The notes: generated from the sequence alone by a model not told the origin. 64,000 nucleotides of DNA from Plantago major (GCA_026545765.1 CM048841.1:75328217-75392216), one strand, 5' to 3'; shown: positions 22,816 through 35,640, numbered from the stretch's first letter. Program-made: numbers and translations.

Positions 22816-25639
22816 TTAATCGCTGCAACAACGGTACATGTAGTACTTCTCCATGGTGCTGTGACACTCTGCGCAAACGACCATCTCTGGTACGTCACCG
22901 TCGAAACCTGGAAGAATGAGTTGGTTGCAGTGCTCTGCAGTATGAATACCGGCCAAGTAGTCGTTTAGTGCAGGCACAAATCCCTTTTCCCTAGCGCTCT
23001 CAGCCCAAGTTCCGAATTCTACCATGCTCTTTAGCATCGTGTCTCCTTTAGTCCGTGCCATGTAACCAGGTCCTATACCTGATCCTTGACTAATGAGAGC
23101 CCAACCTTTATCCCCTTCAGCAAACGTTAGCAGCGAAAGCACCTGCCGTAAGTTGTAACACAGAACAACCATAAGTATAGGTCCAAGAACGAGCCTATAT
23201 ATGAATAGAGGAGAAAGTGGAACAATCTTTCTCAATCGTAATATTGAGACTAGTTAAAAAGTTAAAAAAGTACCTCAGCAAGAATGTGATCGCCAGATAC
23301 ATTTGGGGTTGCAAGAGCCGATTTGAGGTTAGTCTTTGAGTAAACCATGCTCTCCATACGTGTCCAGAAGTACCATAGCGATGTGAGATCAGTCCAGCAG
23401 TGGCTATGCTGGTCTATAGTTACCATATCATTGATTTTGCGAAGTCGTTCTTTGCTGGTATTCTTTCCAATGTAAACCATTTCAAGCTTGATTGGTGCTT
23501 CTATCGCAACATCTCTTACATTGCTTACGAATTGCCTGACCCATTCCATGTTTTCTCCTCCATACAGACATATGACCCTGTCTTCCTTTATCTGACAAAT
23601 ACAAAACCAATGTAAGTCTAATTCATCAGGTTATTTCTATAAGTGTATCATCTAAAATGAAAAGATAAAACCTTGCGAAAAATATGCAATGTAGAGAGTT
23701 AGAACATACCCAAGTGAGTATGGACTTATCTAGCCCATTCACTACCAGATCAACTCTCCATTGCTCGGCTCCCCATAGTGCCGATTCTTTCACACCAGAG
23801 AAAGGATACGCCAAATTACCCCATATCCATACCATGTAGAAAGCATTTTTGCTTACCACTCTGCCTTGTGGATCCAAAGCCACGAGAATTGGTTTTGTTG
23901 TAAAATGCCATAATTCCTTGATGTACTTTGCAACTGCTGGTTCAACCATGCTCGGATGATGCAGCGTGTACCATGGCATCATCGACTGCAGCTCCTGAAA
24001 TCTATGTTCATGTCCTTCATCCCAGGCAATAGACTTATCCAAGACTGGCAACCAAACAATTTCATATTGAAATTCCATCCTACTTCTTGATTCTTGATAA
24101 ATATGACTAAGTATTTGCAGCTGAGGAGTTAATATATCGAGATCTGATACTAGTAACAACACCGTCTTTCCTAGGAGTGTATCAATGCCCACCTGCTTAC
24201 ATGAAAAGCACAAGTTGGAACTTTGGATAAACATTGCGGAACTGAAACTGAATGTCTGGAAAGATAGATGTTTCATGTACCCGAGTAGTTTTGTTGTTAC
24301 CAATAACAAGTGGTAGTTGATCATCTTTGTTGTAGATCAAGTGCTTCATTATCCTCTGGTTGTCCATATGAGGTGCTGTTTCAAACAGGCGTACGAGTGT
24401 TTGAAAGTACTCGTCATGCTTCCTCCCACCTGCAAGTTTTCTTATTCATCAGAAAATGAAAGGAAGGGATGGCATTCAATATTTTTAAGACGATGTTGAG
24501 AGTTTCTTACCTATGTGTTGATGGCAATGACCAAGTTGTGACTTAAGGTGGTCATGGATAGTCGAGAGTTTGTGTCCTAAGCTAGAGAGCTCCCATGTCT
24601 CAGCAGTTAATGAACTTATCCTGCAATTTAGAATCACAAAGGTCAAAACACCAATAGTTGAGTACTAAAAAAGTTTCGAGAAAAAAAAAAAAAGAAAGAT
24701 ACTCCGTATTTCTTACTGGGATATCTGGCCTAGAATATGCTTAAGTTGAGAAGAGCAAGCCACCAAACTTCTTATGATCCAATAAACTGCAATTGGAATA
24801 TAATTCAACGCCCTTGTCATTGATTCTGCGTCTGATATGTATTTTGGTGGAAGCCGTTCAAGCTCAGCCATGCACTTTGCTACTTCCAATGCTTTTTTCA
24901 CGAGGTCATTAATCATGTTGAACTGGCCTTTCAGCATGTCTGAGTAGTCTACCATGTTAGGTAATTGCTTGAGAAGGGCAACTGATTTGGCAAGTGGATC
25001 TCGAGTGAACAGACGGGCGACTAGCCAGAATTCACCGTAGTTAACTGCAAACGATGCTATTGATATCACTGCTTTTGCATCCCAACTATAGCTTGACAGC
25101 ATATTGAGTACTGCCATAGCTAATGCATGTTCGTCTCCGTCAGAGCACTTGCATGCCAACTGAAAAACGCAGGAAGTGTTTAAAATGCAGAATATAGAAC
25201 TAACAGCTAGCTTTTACATTACGAGATGTATGTATCTACCTCACATGATATCTTGTTCGATATGAAGGCCAATTGATCCTGGAGTTCTTCGAAGTGAGCC
25301 AAGGCTACTTTTGCCTCAATTGTGTCAGGATCCTTGTGTGATGATCCCTGAATAAAAACCAGAATAAGTAAATGACTAATATTCAGAGAGCAAGAGAGAA
25401 TATAGAAGAAAAAGAAACACAAAACATACATTTATGATACTGTCAATGCCAGGGGAAACCCGATTCAAGATATCCTGTATGATAAGAACAATGGATTCTA
25501 TATCAACCAAGGGCTCACTGTAAACATGAGTTGCCTGGATTTGGTTCCTAAGCGCATTGTCATCAGCTGATAGTGTCATCTGACGATCATGACGAATCAT
25601 CTGTTGATTTCTAGCTGTAGGATGAAGAGTTGTTGCCAT
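22816..25639 (-). CDS. SEO: sieve element occlusion (SEO) protein, P-protein subunit
   Basis: Eight exons join into 715 codons: 25639-25430, 25347-25240, 25159-24717, 24620-24511, 24429-24281, 24192-23710, 23591-23274 and 23142-22816. All introns are GT-AG and phases are consistent. SEO proteins polymerise into phloem filaments (forisomes in legumes, P-protein elsewhere) that plug damaged sieve tubes. The N-terminal half has the SEO pattern ([19 protein letters not shown], then [18 protein letters not shown] and the [20 protein letters not shown] segment). [13 protein letters not shown] (about residue 348) begins the thioredoxin-like middle part, followed by [11 protein letters not shown] and the [19 protein letters not shown] segment. 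The C-terminus ends in the cysteine motif [19 protein letters not shown]. Start ATG at 25639 is the first in frame. Length fits the family (about 700-740). It looks intact; which SEO paralogue it is cannot be decided here. Confidence 0.93.
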
Positions 25640-25704
25640 TTTATATGTGTTTATAGTATTGTACCTAATGAAGGATTTCACTGCTGTTTAGGCTGCAAAA
25701 CAGG

Positions 25705-25717
25705 ATATATATATAGG
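25705..25717 (-). promoter_or_regulatory. TATA-box candidate of the SEO gene
   Basis: ATATATATATAGG on the plus strand reads CCTATATATATAT on the minus strand, about 66-78 bases before the start codon. The position suits a plant promoter with a short 5' leader. Confidence 0.5.
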
Positions 25718-25719
25718 TA

Positions 25720-26393
25720 ATAGAGAGGGAATAAAGAGATGTTGGATCAAGTTCCTTGCTTGCACATAACTAAAGTCAGTTCCATTTGGATAAGAAATTG
25801 GACCCTCTTTCAGTCTTTGCATCATGACTAAAGAGATCATGTAGGTAGGTCTGTATGTATGTTATTTCCCCAGGAACACGGTTCGAGTTATGATACAGTT
25901 TTACGATGTATTACTTGATACGAATGTGTATATAAGGAGCGATTTTTGCAAGTACGCAGAATTTAACCATTAAGTTTTCTGTTATTTATACGGAAAAATC
26001 CCATCCTGGATAAATTGTTGAGTTTTTACCATTACCAAAGCCAATACTGGCTAGGTCAGTAAAACAGTGTTTTAGGATCCAAAGAGGAACAGTTGAAGGG
26101 AGAAACTAAGATTCTTTCTGCGGTTTTTGGTTCTTAAAAAAAGCCAGTTACTGTTCCATGCTTGTTTTGTTTAAGCTAGGATTGGACCTGTGTTTCCTTG
26201 GTAGTATGATATAATAACTTGCATCTTCTTCACATGAATACTTGATTAAGTTCTTTACTTGGCTGAAGCAAAAGTGAAAGCAAAAGCAAAAGGAATGTCA
26301 AGATTGTAAATGTCTGGCCAGCTTTTCTCTTTACTGTTGATTGTGTGTACTCGATCAAATTAATTATTGTACTTGTATTTGTTTGTGATCACG
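25720..26393. other. upstream region of the SEO gene
   Basis: No coding content. It is presumably promoter; I see no element that I can name with confidence. Confidence 0.4.
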
Positions 26394-26401
26394 TTGCTTC
26401 T

Positions 26402-27039
26402 TAGGGGTGTTCATTTCGGTAACGGTATACCGAACCGAACCGAAAACCACAAAATCAAAATCACATAAATCGAAAACCGAACCGAATTTAATTTTCAGTT
26501 CGGTATCTATCGAAAATTTCGGTAACGGTTCGGTAAAAACCGAAATACCGAAAAATAATCTGAAAAATAAAAACAGTGATAAAATTAACCTTAATGATTG
26601 ATAATATATTGGATACATTTATATCACAATTCATTATGTAGTATTGTAGTATCATTTAATCAATTTTAATACATTTTATGACAAGAACTAAGGCTATGTT
26701 AATGATAAATATGCAATTTTTATATTCTGCCTAATGGAGAAATGGGGAAAGATTTTACCATTTCTTTTATCTACAAGCTATAGTAATTAATACAAAGGAA
26801 GCTAAGCTTACTTCTATGTATCTGACGACGACATATGCGATTGAAACTAACTTGAAATGGAAATTATGGAACGAAATGTAGAATTTCGGTTTTTCGTACG
26901 GTTTCGGTAATTTTCGGTACAAAATTACCGAAAACCAATTTGCTAAAAAATAGCGAACCGAAAACCGAACCCTTTATGTTCGGTTCGATTTCGGTTCGGT
27001 TTTTCGTTTTTTTTTTTCAGTATTTTTGAACACCCCTAC
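26402..27039. mobile_element. hAT-like foldback element built from CGGTTCGGT-type repeats
   Basis: The ends are TAGGGGTGTTCATTTCGGTA and the complementary TTTTTGAACACCCCTA. Flanking 8-bp repeats TTGCTTCT (26394-26401) and TGGCTTCT (27040-27047) match at 7 of 8, the hAT target length. Both arms (26415-26560 and 26880-27020) consist of degenerate CCGAAC/CGGTTC repeats, complementary between arms. The centre is plain AT-rich DNA. No transposase. Confidence 0.75.
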
Positions 27040-27104
27040 TGGCTTCTATTTTTAAATGACCAAGCCTGAGTTATTACAGTCACAAGTGAACCTCTACAGT
27101 CAGT

Positions 27105-27545
27105 CATGATCCAACCGTCCCGGAGAACTCCATACATTACGGTTAACGCATAATTTTAGACGGAAAATAAATAAATGACAAATACAAACTTCTACGAGAG
27201 TCTCTTCGAAAGACATAATCAACGTCATACATTTAGGTACGACGAACATCACATGTCATGTGTTTAATATACCACATTATTAGTAAACATATGATTATGT
27301 TTATAGTTAAAGATGTTACGAATTTAGCTAAATATGTAATGTTGATTTGGTTTCTCGAATATACAACCTTTCGAGTCTCGATTACAAAACATGAAAAATC
27401 TGCAATTTTAGGGGCCAATATGTAATTTCAAATCTCCAATAACATTTATTTCTTATATTGGGTTTTTTTTTTTTTTTTTTAATATATGAAATTTTGGAAC
27501 AATTAAAAAAGAAAAATGCATGAAATTCTAGGGACGGACCGAGTA
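27105..27545. mobile_element. decayed MITE with a nested foldback MITE
   Basis: The left end CGTCCCGGAGAACTCCATAC ATTACGGTTAACGC resembles the MITE at 55367; the right end is CATGAAATTCTAGGGACGG. Inside, 27183-27378 starts ACAAACTTCTACGAGAGTCT and ends GGTTTCTCGAATATACAACC, a copy of the foldback MITE at 18837. A 20-base T run lies at about 27462-27481. Confidence 0.55.
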
Positions 27546-28078
27546 GTTTGTGTGAGAACCCAGAATTTTGGGGTGTGTTTTCTACTGTCCCAGATTGATA
27601 CATCAAGTTTTCCATTTGCCAGTGAACTAGTGATAATTTGACGTATTACCAAAAGTGGCAGTTGAAAACTTAAACGAACCAAACCTGCATAATGAAAAGT
27701 ATACAGTACCAAATGGAGCATTTTTCCCATCTTCTTTCTGTGTTTCTTAATGGCACAGACAGGGCTTTCTTCGTAATACTGGGATTTTCCGGAGACGGAT
27801 GTACTAGTAAACTACCAGAAACACTTAAGCAGTATGCAAAAGGTAAGACATCAGAGTAGCTGGAAGATCTATCTTCAATATTTAATCTTTTTAAAGAACA
27901 CAATAATATTCATGTACTACCCAACTTGAAGCAACAAAACTAGATTAACAAGGGAAACAAAATTTCATAGCTATGTGTTACTTAATTAACACACACGAAA
28001 GAAGGAAACAGAATAACCAAATCTCACCACAGATAAATCCCAAATACACATCACACATGAGCAACATGCCTTTGATAA

Positions 28079-29913
28079 TCAAAATCTGTTGGTCCTTGGT
28101 TTGTCTTCGGCAACATTTACTCTAATAGTTCTTCCATCCAAGTTCTGCACCGAGGAAGGAAAAAATATCAGAATTCCAATCAATAACATTGCAGATTATT
28201 TCAAATAGGTTCTATCAAATAAAAAGGAAGGATTGGGTCAGGCGGCTTTACCTCTCCATCAAGGTTAGCAATAGCATCATTCATTTCAGACTCAGATGAC
28301 ATCGTTACAAATCCAAAACCACGTGACCTTCCAGTTTCCCTATCAGAAACCACTCGAGCGCTGACAACCTTACCATGCTCACTGAAAACCTGTTCAAGGC
28401 GTTCATCATCCACGTTCCATGACAAGTTACCAACATATATTCTGGAGGCAGCTTCAAATGATCGGGGAGTTCGTTCAGGACGGGATCCTCTTGGTGCAGC
28501 TTTGCTAACTGTTAACAACCTGCCATTCAGTTCCTGTCATGATGAAAAAGAAATCAATCATCGGCTACTAAACAACTAAAGAACACTTGATTATGTATCA
28601 GAACATGCTATAAGTTAGTAATACACAAGTATCCTAAGTTCCAAACTAATGCAATCATTTGTAAATAAAATAGAAGCTTAACAACAAATCCATAGCAGAA
28701 TGCACAAAAGTAATCACCAAATTGGCTCTCAGCAAGGCGAAATGCTTTCAAAATAAACACTTAAATGTTAAGACTTCACACAATGACCTTAGCAAACATA
28801 TTGAAGAATGTGATTACATCCATTGCAGAACACATTGTCAATGGGTAACTTATAACTATTGGAACACTTGCATACAGCTTTGTTCTCTTCAAAGTTCAAA
28901 CAGGATCTTATGACCCAAAAACTCATAGAACAAGCCATTGCACAAAGACGGTTCAAGATGTGTATAGAACTAATGGCTAAGAATTTGGGACCACAATAGC
29001 ATAATTGTCGCATCAAACATATGTAATTAAGCATTTTGAGAAGCAACTTATCATTCTAATTACCTATTCATACTAGTTTATAGTGAAGCATATGGGTGAC
29101 CAAATGCCATAAGAGTGAAGTCACACAACAAAAACATCACAATAATAACAAGGTTATCAATTCTTTCAAGACAAATTATCATAGTAGTACGTTTTCAAAA
29201 AGTTTATGCACAAGGTAAATAAATCATTAGCAATTTCGCAAACCAAGCCAAGCACATCATATAGAGACCACTCACATAACGATTGAACATTTCAACAGCC
29301 TTTTCAGCCTCCTCAACCGAGCTCATTGTCACGAAAGCAAACCCTTTACTCCGACCGGTATCCCTGTTGCAGATAACCTGCAAAGAAAGGAACAAACAAA
29401 GCACAAGTCAGTAACTATAACACCAATCTCAATGCAACAAACAAAAAAAAAAACGCATCTTTTAAAGAAAGAAACAAATTAATCCACCTCAACAATCTCA
29501 ACAACACCAGCTTCCTCAAAAAGCCCAGCCAATTGCTCATTTTCAACATCATACGACAAATTTCCAACATACAATTTGGCTTCCTCAGGAGGCTCTGCAA
29601 ACATTTGAGCCTGTCCTCCTTCACCTTCATTTTCAGCCCCACCCCAATTGAACCCCTGTTCCTCGTTCTCATCTTGCTGAGTGGATAAGGTGGAGGCTCT
29701 GAAAAGGGTTTCTCTCTTCTTACGGGAGAAGAGAGAAGGCACTGAAAGAGCAGAGTAAGTGCAACGGAGCTGCAAATTTGTGGGCTTGAAGCAAATTGAG
29801 AGGTGGGTGTGCGAATTTGAAGGGGTGAAAGTTGATGGGGCTGAAATTAGGCAGGAAGTGTTGGTTGCCATGGAAATGGGTTTGAGTATAGATTGAGCTG
29901 TAACAGACATCAT
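28079..29913 (-). CDS. chloroplast RNA-binding protein, cp28/cp31 family, two RRMs
   Basis: Four exons join into 291 codons: 29913-29488, 29377-29276, 28533-28252 and 28144-28079, with GT-AG introns in phase 0. Proteins of this family stabilise and help edit plastid mRNAs in the stroma. Residues 1 to about 70 are serine/threonine-rich with few acidic residues, as expected of a plastid transit peptide. An acidic stretch (about 80-110, [20 protein letters not shown]) follows. RRM1 (about 113-188) has RNP2 LYVGNL and RNP1 KGFAFVTM. The linker is [19 protein letters not shown]2 (about 207-285) has IYVGNL and RGFGFVTM. This order and length match cp28/cp31-type RNPs. MM at the start gives two adjacent candidate ATGs (29913, 29910). 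The short last exon encodes [14 protein letters not shown] and a basic tail. Nothing looks broken. Confidence 0.92.
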
Positions 29914-30069
29914 TGTTTGCGATGATAGGATTCAAGGTGCTGCAGAGGAAGAAGAAGAGGGTTTAGAGGGGATAAGGAAAAGATCGAGTTTGCAGAGAGG
30001 CGGATAGTGCAAAGAGTAGAGTAGTTTGGTTTTTGTCATCTTCTTCTTCGTTTCACTTTCTCTCATTTC

Positions 30070-31660
30070 TGTGTTTTGGGCTGGGCTCACAACACTAGTC
30101 CACGCCTCACTGTAAGTGGTGTACGATTCTGCAGCTCACTTGTTCTTTTGTTTTGGGTTGGGCTCACACACTGGTCTTGCTTTGTTGTCCAACATGTCTG
30201 CGGCCCTCTTGTTTTACAAAAATAGAAATATAAAAGAGTTCAGTGGGACGGTAAAAATTGAAAACATCTAGAAAGTTCAAAAGGATGGTAGGAGAAGTAT
30301 CATTAGTTCGTGCCAAAACCTAGCATGATACCTTCACCGTCCTATTAAGTGTTGACTATCGGAGGAGCTTTTAAGGAATATGAATAAATAATGAAATAAT
30401 TATTTAGTGAGTATTAAATCGTAGAGATAAATGATAAATAACAAAAAAATGTGAGAGGTGAGAATATGATTGGTTTGTGGGAATTTAATTTTAGAATTAA
30501 TATTCACTAATGGTACATCCAGTAGGGAACGTGAGTTTTATTAGCGGGACCGAGGGAATGTGATTTTCAAATCGAGCATAAAAGTCATACTATCAACGGC
30601 TGATCTAACTATTTTTGTGATTGTGAGCATTTAGATGGAGGGAATAAACAATACAACAGCAGCTCCCATATTAGCAGGGCCGGTACAAAGATTTTGAGGC
30701 CATGCGAAAAATTTAAAATGGACTCCAAATATCAATATATATTGAAAAATAAAAGATTCATATATAAAATTTAAATTTTGATTCTTAATAAAATAATATT
30801 TAACTATTTATTAAATTAAAGTATATATAGCGTAATAACCCATTGAGGGGCGCGTGGAGAAGTCCTTAAATTTGCGTGTGATGCACACACTAAATATCAG
30901 AGCTTTTAATATTATAACTTTTCGTCTCCTTCTTCCCCATCCACAATTCTCTCCATCTTCCTCTCTTTCTACTGCTCCTTTAATCAGCCATGAACAAGAA
31001 GCAAGCCCACGTTACACTACTCTGCGCCACTTTATTGCAGGGTCCAATATCTCGACTGAATTTCCCCGGAGCCCTCTTCCTGTTTCTTCTTTGAAGAAGA
31101 TGAACTATGGTTTTATTAGAAAATTGGATAATTCTTCTACTTTTATTCTTTTTTGCAACTAAAAACACTTTCTATGGTTATAGGAAATTGGATAATCATA
31201 GTCCGGTCAATTTCAGTCACTTCTCAATAGCAATCGGAAAGCCCGCTTCCTTGGATAATCATACTTTTAGAAAATTGAGGATGGGTGAGTCGAGTGTTGG
31301 AAATAAGATAAGTGGAAGAAGAATGTGAATCCAATAATGATCGATCGAAGAAGTTGAGCAAGATACAAAGTCAGATTTGGAGGAAAGCAAAAATTGAGAT
31401 CTGATCATAGATAGATGAATTAATAGATGCGCATGGGTTTCGACTAAAAGGCTTTGTGGGTTCGTGCCCATGGTGTCTGAACCACAACTTACTGTAAGCA
31501 GCTTCATTGTGAACCATTCTGGGATGTATCCAAGCTTTGTGAGTTTCTGCCACAAGACTTAGTGTAGACGAACGAAATTCGTCTACCATAAAACGACATT
31601 TAAAAATATATATTAGAAAAACAAAAATACAATTTTCTAGCATTTTTAGAATTTTACTAA
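30070..31660. other. intergenic; no gene supported
   Basis: 30661-30690 contains GGGCCGGTACAAAGATTTTGAGG, which resembles ends of worn plant DNA transposons. The minus-strand frame at about 31450-31600 reads LVAETHKAWIHPRMVHNEAA, possibly a gene fragment that I cannot name. The remainder shows nothing. Confidence 0.35.
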
Positions 31661-31680
31661 ATTAAATTCTAAAATAAAAT

Positions 31681-32755
31681 TGTTAGATTATTTTATAATA
31701 TATATATAAATTTAAATCAAATTATGTCACATGGGCCAACGTGAAAGTAAATCATGTAAATTGGGCTACATGTGGATAAATTGGGCTACATGTAAATAAA
31801 TTGGGCCATAGTTGATGGACTAGGGCTCCATGTAGTGAAATTGGGCCAGAAGTAATGGGCTAGTTCTCCATGTGGTGAAATTGAACCAGAATTAATGGAT
31901 TAGGCCCATGAATGAAAATGGGCTAGAGTTGAAGAGTTGGTACGGCCCTATATTTTAGGGGAATATGCTCTTCTTATGCCCTTTCAAAGTGTTATAAATA
32001 GAGGACCCCCTTCATTCATTTCTAGACACCAAGCAACACATCAAGAGGAGCATAAGAAGAAGAGGAGCATAAGAAGAGGAGCAAAAAGAAGGCAAGCAAC
32101 AAGCAAGAGCAACAAGCAAGATCAAGAGCAAGAATCACAATTCTTCTCAAGATCAGCATCAAAGTTCTAGCAAGTATTCAAGAAATTCATCAACGAATCC
32201 AGGAGTAGTCACCGTTTGATTCAAGAAGAAGCCTCAACGCACTTGGAGAAACGTTATTGGAAGATCAACTACGCCAAAAGGAAGATCAAATCCGAGAATC
32301 CTGACGAAACTCGAGCAAACGTTCTTGAAGTTCATCACCAAATCTAAGCCAAGACCATCGTTTGATCCAAGATCAAGCTCAAAAGCCCTTGGAGAAACGT
32401 TTCCTGCAGGCCAAACTTCCTCTAAAGAAGATCAAAGGCCAAATCCTGCGACGATCTAGAAGCGTTCTTCGTGAAGTTCATCAAATCCCCAAGAAGTTCG
32501 TCATCGCTCGCATCAAGCACTTCAAAGTTCGTGATTCGATCCGAGATCAAGCCAAGAAGCCCTCGCATCGACGTTTGCCCGACTTTGAAGTCGTAAATCC
32601 TAAAACGAAGAATTTGAAGATCTAAGTTCGCCGCTTTAGAAGACTAGAATCAGAGGATTAGAATAGAGATTGTACCCGCTTTTATCAAGATCAATAAAAT
32701 TATCATTTGAGCAACTTTACTTGCTACACTTAGTTGCTGAAATTGTTGCTATTCA
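31681..32755 (+). repeat. possible solo LTR, about 1.07 kb
   Basis: It starts TGTTAGATTATT and ends GTTGCTATTCA. It contains repeated AAATTGGGCTACATGT/AAATTGGGCCA units (31765-31880), a TATA-like GTTATAAATAGAGG (about 31992-32005) and a purine-rich leader with AAGAGGAGCATAAGAAGA repeats. It ends in an AATAAAATTATC-type polyadenylation region (32693). This layout is LTR-like, but no target duplication is evident and no internal region adjoins. Confidence 0.45.
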
Positions 32756-32808
32756 TACCTTCCTCTTCGGCAATATATAAGGTGGTTTGGGGATTTGATC
32801 ATTCTGGC

Positions 32809-33837
32809 TAGGGTGAGCGCGGGCGGGCAATAGCGGGTATATATAAAATATCAACCCAACCCACCTATGACGGGTTATTATTTTTGCAACCCACGACGAG
32901 TGAAATATTTGTTCAACCCACGGTAGTTCGGGTGATAATAACGGCGGGCGAATTGGCAGGCGGGTTGGCGGGTGGACATATACCAAAAACATAAATTTTA
33001 AATGTAAAAATAAGCTATAAATTTTCAAGTAGCGAGATTCATAAACAAAGTTCCAAATCCAATAAAACGATCGAGAGTGGATATCCATAACACAACACAT
33101 CACAACAATACAAGAATGAAATGGAAGTACTAAGTAGGATATTCTACAAGCATACAAATATCCAGCAACTCAAAATAGAAAACTAAATTTGCTACTTGGA
33201 GTCTACAAGCATCCGGCAACTCAATCCAGCATCCAAAATATCCAGCAACTCAAAATAGAACAGATTATAGACTGCAGGATATGAAGATTAACATAGATAC
33301 ATTAAAACAAACACCAACTTCAGACTAAATGTCCAATTCAGTATATACTCCTCCAATTTGTAGAATAAATTCAAAAATTAACAATAGAAGAAGCACAATT
33401 AACAGTTAATACCTGACAACGGAGAAGAGGAGGAAGTGGAGGCGCAGAGGCGCAGTGAAGAACGGAAGAGGAAGAGAGGGAGAGGTCGGCAACGGCGTGG
33501 TGAGGCACAGTGATGGGAGGCGTAAGATGAGATCTGGGCGAGTAAGAAAGGAAGAATGAATTTGGTATGATAATTGATAACCCTAGCCTATTAAAATGTA
33601 AAATATTAATCTATTCTCTCCTATTGCAGTAAGCAGTACTAGTAATTAGCTTAGTTACATATACTGGCGGGTGGGTGGCGGGTTGCACCCACCCAACCCG
33701 CCACCCGCCCGCCAGTGGCGGGTTAAAATTTTTCTAACCCGCCTAGTTTTAAAAAAAAAAAAAAATTGGCGGGTGCGGGTGATAGGCGGGTGGTTTGCAC
33801 GGACGGGTCGGTCGGGCGGATTTTTTGCACAACCCTA
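32809..33837. mobile_element. hAT-like element built from GCGGGT-type repeats
   Basis: The ends are TAGGGTGAGCGCGGGCGGGC and (complement) TAGGGTTGTGCAAAAAATCC. Flanking 8-bp repeats ATTCTGGC (32801-32808) and CTTCTGGC (33838-33845) match at 7 of 8. Both arms (32815-32985 and 33665-33825) are degenerate GCGGGT/ACCCGC repeats, including CACCCACCCAACCCGCCACC. The centre is ordinary DNA. No transposase. Confidence 0.8.
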
Positions 33838-33859
33838 CTTCTGGCTCTTTCACCTTAAC

Positions 33860-34316
33860 CTTCATTTGGTTTGGGGGAAAATGGAAAAAAAATAGGGGAA
33901 AATATTATTTTTCACCATTTGATAGTTGCAAGTCTCCCAAGAGACGGTCTTTAGACAATTTATCTAGAGACGGACCTATATTGTTAAGAAAATCATCGAT
34001 GTTATTAATCAAAACGTCTATTTTTTCAACATTGGTGTTTTTTCATATTACAAAAGTACTCATTTCGTTAACAACAGAGACATCTTGATTGATAACATAG
34101 ATGATTTTCTTGATAACATAAGTCGTCTCTATCTAGCGACCGTCTCTAATGAGACTTTGTGATTGGGAAATCCTGGAAAATTTATGAAAATCTATATAAA
34201 ATACATTTATCTCCACAAATTAAGGAAAATTATTTTTCCCTCACATTTTCCAGGAAAATCTTATTTCCCCCTATTTTTTTTTTCTTTCCCCCCATTTTCC
34301 CTCAAACCAAATGAAG
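33860..34316. mobile_element. MITE with CTTCATTTGGTTTG arms, host of a nested MITE
   Basis: The left arm is CTTCATTTGGTTTGGGGGAA and the right arm is its complement, CCCTCAAACCAAATGAAG. The arms lie directly beside the hAT-like element at 33837. A second MITE is inserted at 33929-34159. Confidence 0.7.
33929..34159. mobile_element. foldback MITE, copy 2, nested
   Basis: The ends are CAAGTCTCCCAAGAGACGGT and GACCGTCTCTAATGAGACTT. The body matches 19090-19332 (AAAATCATCGATGTTATT, CTCATTTCGTTAACA). It is inserted in the MITE at 33860-34316. Confidence 0.75.
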
Positions 34317-34317
34317 C

Positions 34318-34490
34318 CTAAAGTCAGCTTATGGAATCTTGGCCAAATGTTCGTGAAAAAACTCGGTCAACGCTCAGTTCAAGTTCGTTTGACCAAATCG
34401 AACATGCTCGCGAACATGTTTGAGCTTTTTCGAACCAAACATCGAACCCTTTTATTCTTAAGCAGGTGTTCGCGAACACACACCCAAATA

Positions 34491-34527
<37 letters not shown>

Positions 34528-34897
34528 TTGTCTACATGAAAATTAATGATGCAATTATGGTATTTTAGCTTATAGTTTTCAGTTTGAAATTTGTTATTGT
34601 TGTTTATGGTGTTGTAGTATATTATTTTATTTTAATTTATTGTAAAATTTATAATTTAGAGCTTTCTTTAACATAAACAAATAAAACGTTTGAACAGACA
34701 ATCGAACGCAAACGAACCTAACTATCGAAGGCAAACGAGCCGAACATGCGAACCGAACACGAACAATTAAAAAAAGTTGAGCCGAACACGAACACTAATT
34801 TGTAATGTTCGTCAAACACGAACACGAACCGAACATACCTTCTAATGAACGAGCGAACAATCGTTAAGCCAAATGTTCGGTTCGTTAGCAACCCCTA
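34318..34897. mobile_element. truncated hAT-like element built from CGAACA-type repeats
   Basis: The right end reads GCAACCCCTAG, the counterpart of the TAGGGGTGT ends of its relatives. The flanks of a (TTA)n microsatellite (34488-34527) hold degenerate GTTCG repeats on the left and CGAACA repeats on the right. The matching left terminus is not present, so it is truncated. Confidence 0.55.
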
Positions 34898-35031
34898 GAT
34901 GCGTAGCATTTTCTGAGTTAAAATATTGGAAAGGTATCCTTTTCATCCACTTATCATTCGTAACTCAGTTAAATTTTCTCTCCACACATACTCTTTTTAT
35001 CTCTTTTCACAACTCAATTAAAATTGAGTTA

Positions 35032-35286
35032 CTCCCCCCCCCCCCCCGGCTAAAAAATATAACTATTTATTTTTAAACATCCCACTAATTTAGACCACTT
35101 TCTAAAATAGTAAAAAAGTAAACCACATTATCTTATACTTTTTTCATTCTCTATCATTTTACTCTCTCATGTTTAATACTTTCTCCATTCTTTATCATTT
35201 CTCTTTATAACAACAAACAATAAACTATTTATTTTCCTAAAACAACGCCGAAGAAAACATGGCCTAACGAACCGGGAGAGGGGGAG
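35032..35286. mobile_element. Stowaway-like MITE, 255 bp
   Basis: The left end has ACTCC and a run of C then CCGGCTAAAAAATA; the right end is ACGAACCGGGAGAGGGGGAG. TA flanks at 35030-35031 and 35287-35288. Same size class as the MITEs at 17205 and 55367. Confidence 0.65.
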
Positions 35287-35640
35287 TACTAGTTAGGTAA
35301 GTTAAATTCTTATGTTAAACAAGCACGTATTAGCTTCATAGAAGGGCCCAATCGAGTCCCAACCTTGGAAGTAGTTGATATTTATTACCCCGATAAGCTT
35401 CACCTACTTTCTACACCGATGGATCCGAAAACTTTTGTGCCACAGATAGAAACATGCATTGATGATTATGGATCTTAGCTATTCACCTTATGTATCTTAG
35501 CCCCGTATCCTCTCGTAAGCTATCCACAAGTTGAGAGGGAAGCCATGGTTTTATAGTTTGATTATAGATTAACCTTGTGACAAAAAGTTGAAAAATACAT
35601 AATAACAAGTTACACAAAGGAAATTGAAAAGGATACACAT

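Noticed and set aside
30854-31162. ORF MEKSLNLRVMHTL...
   Set aside because: No domain, atypical composition and no splice or promoter context.
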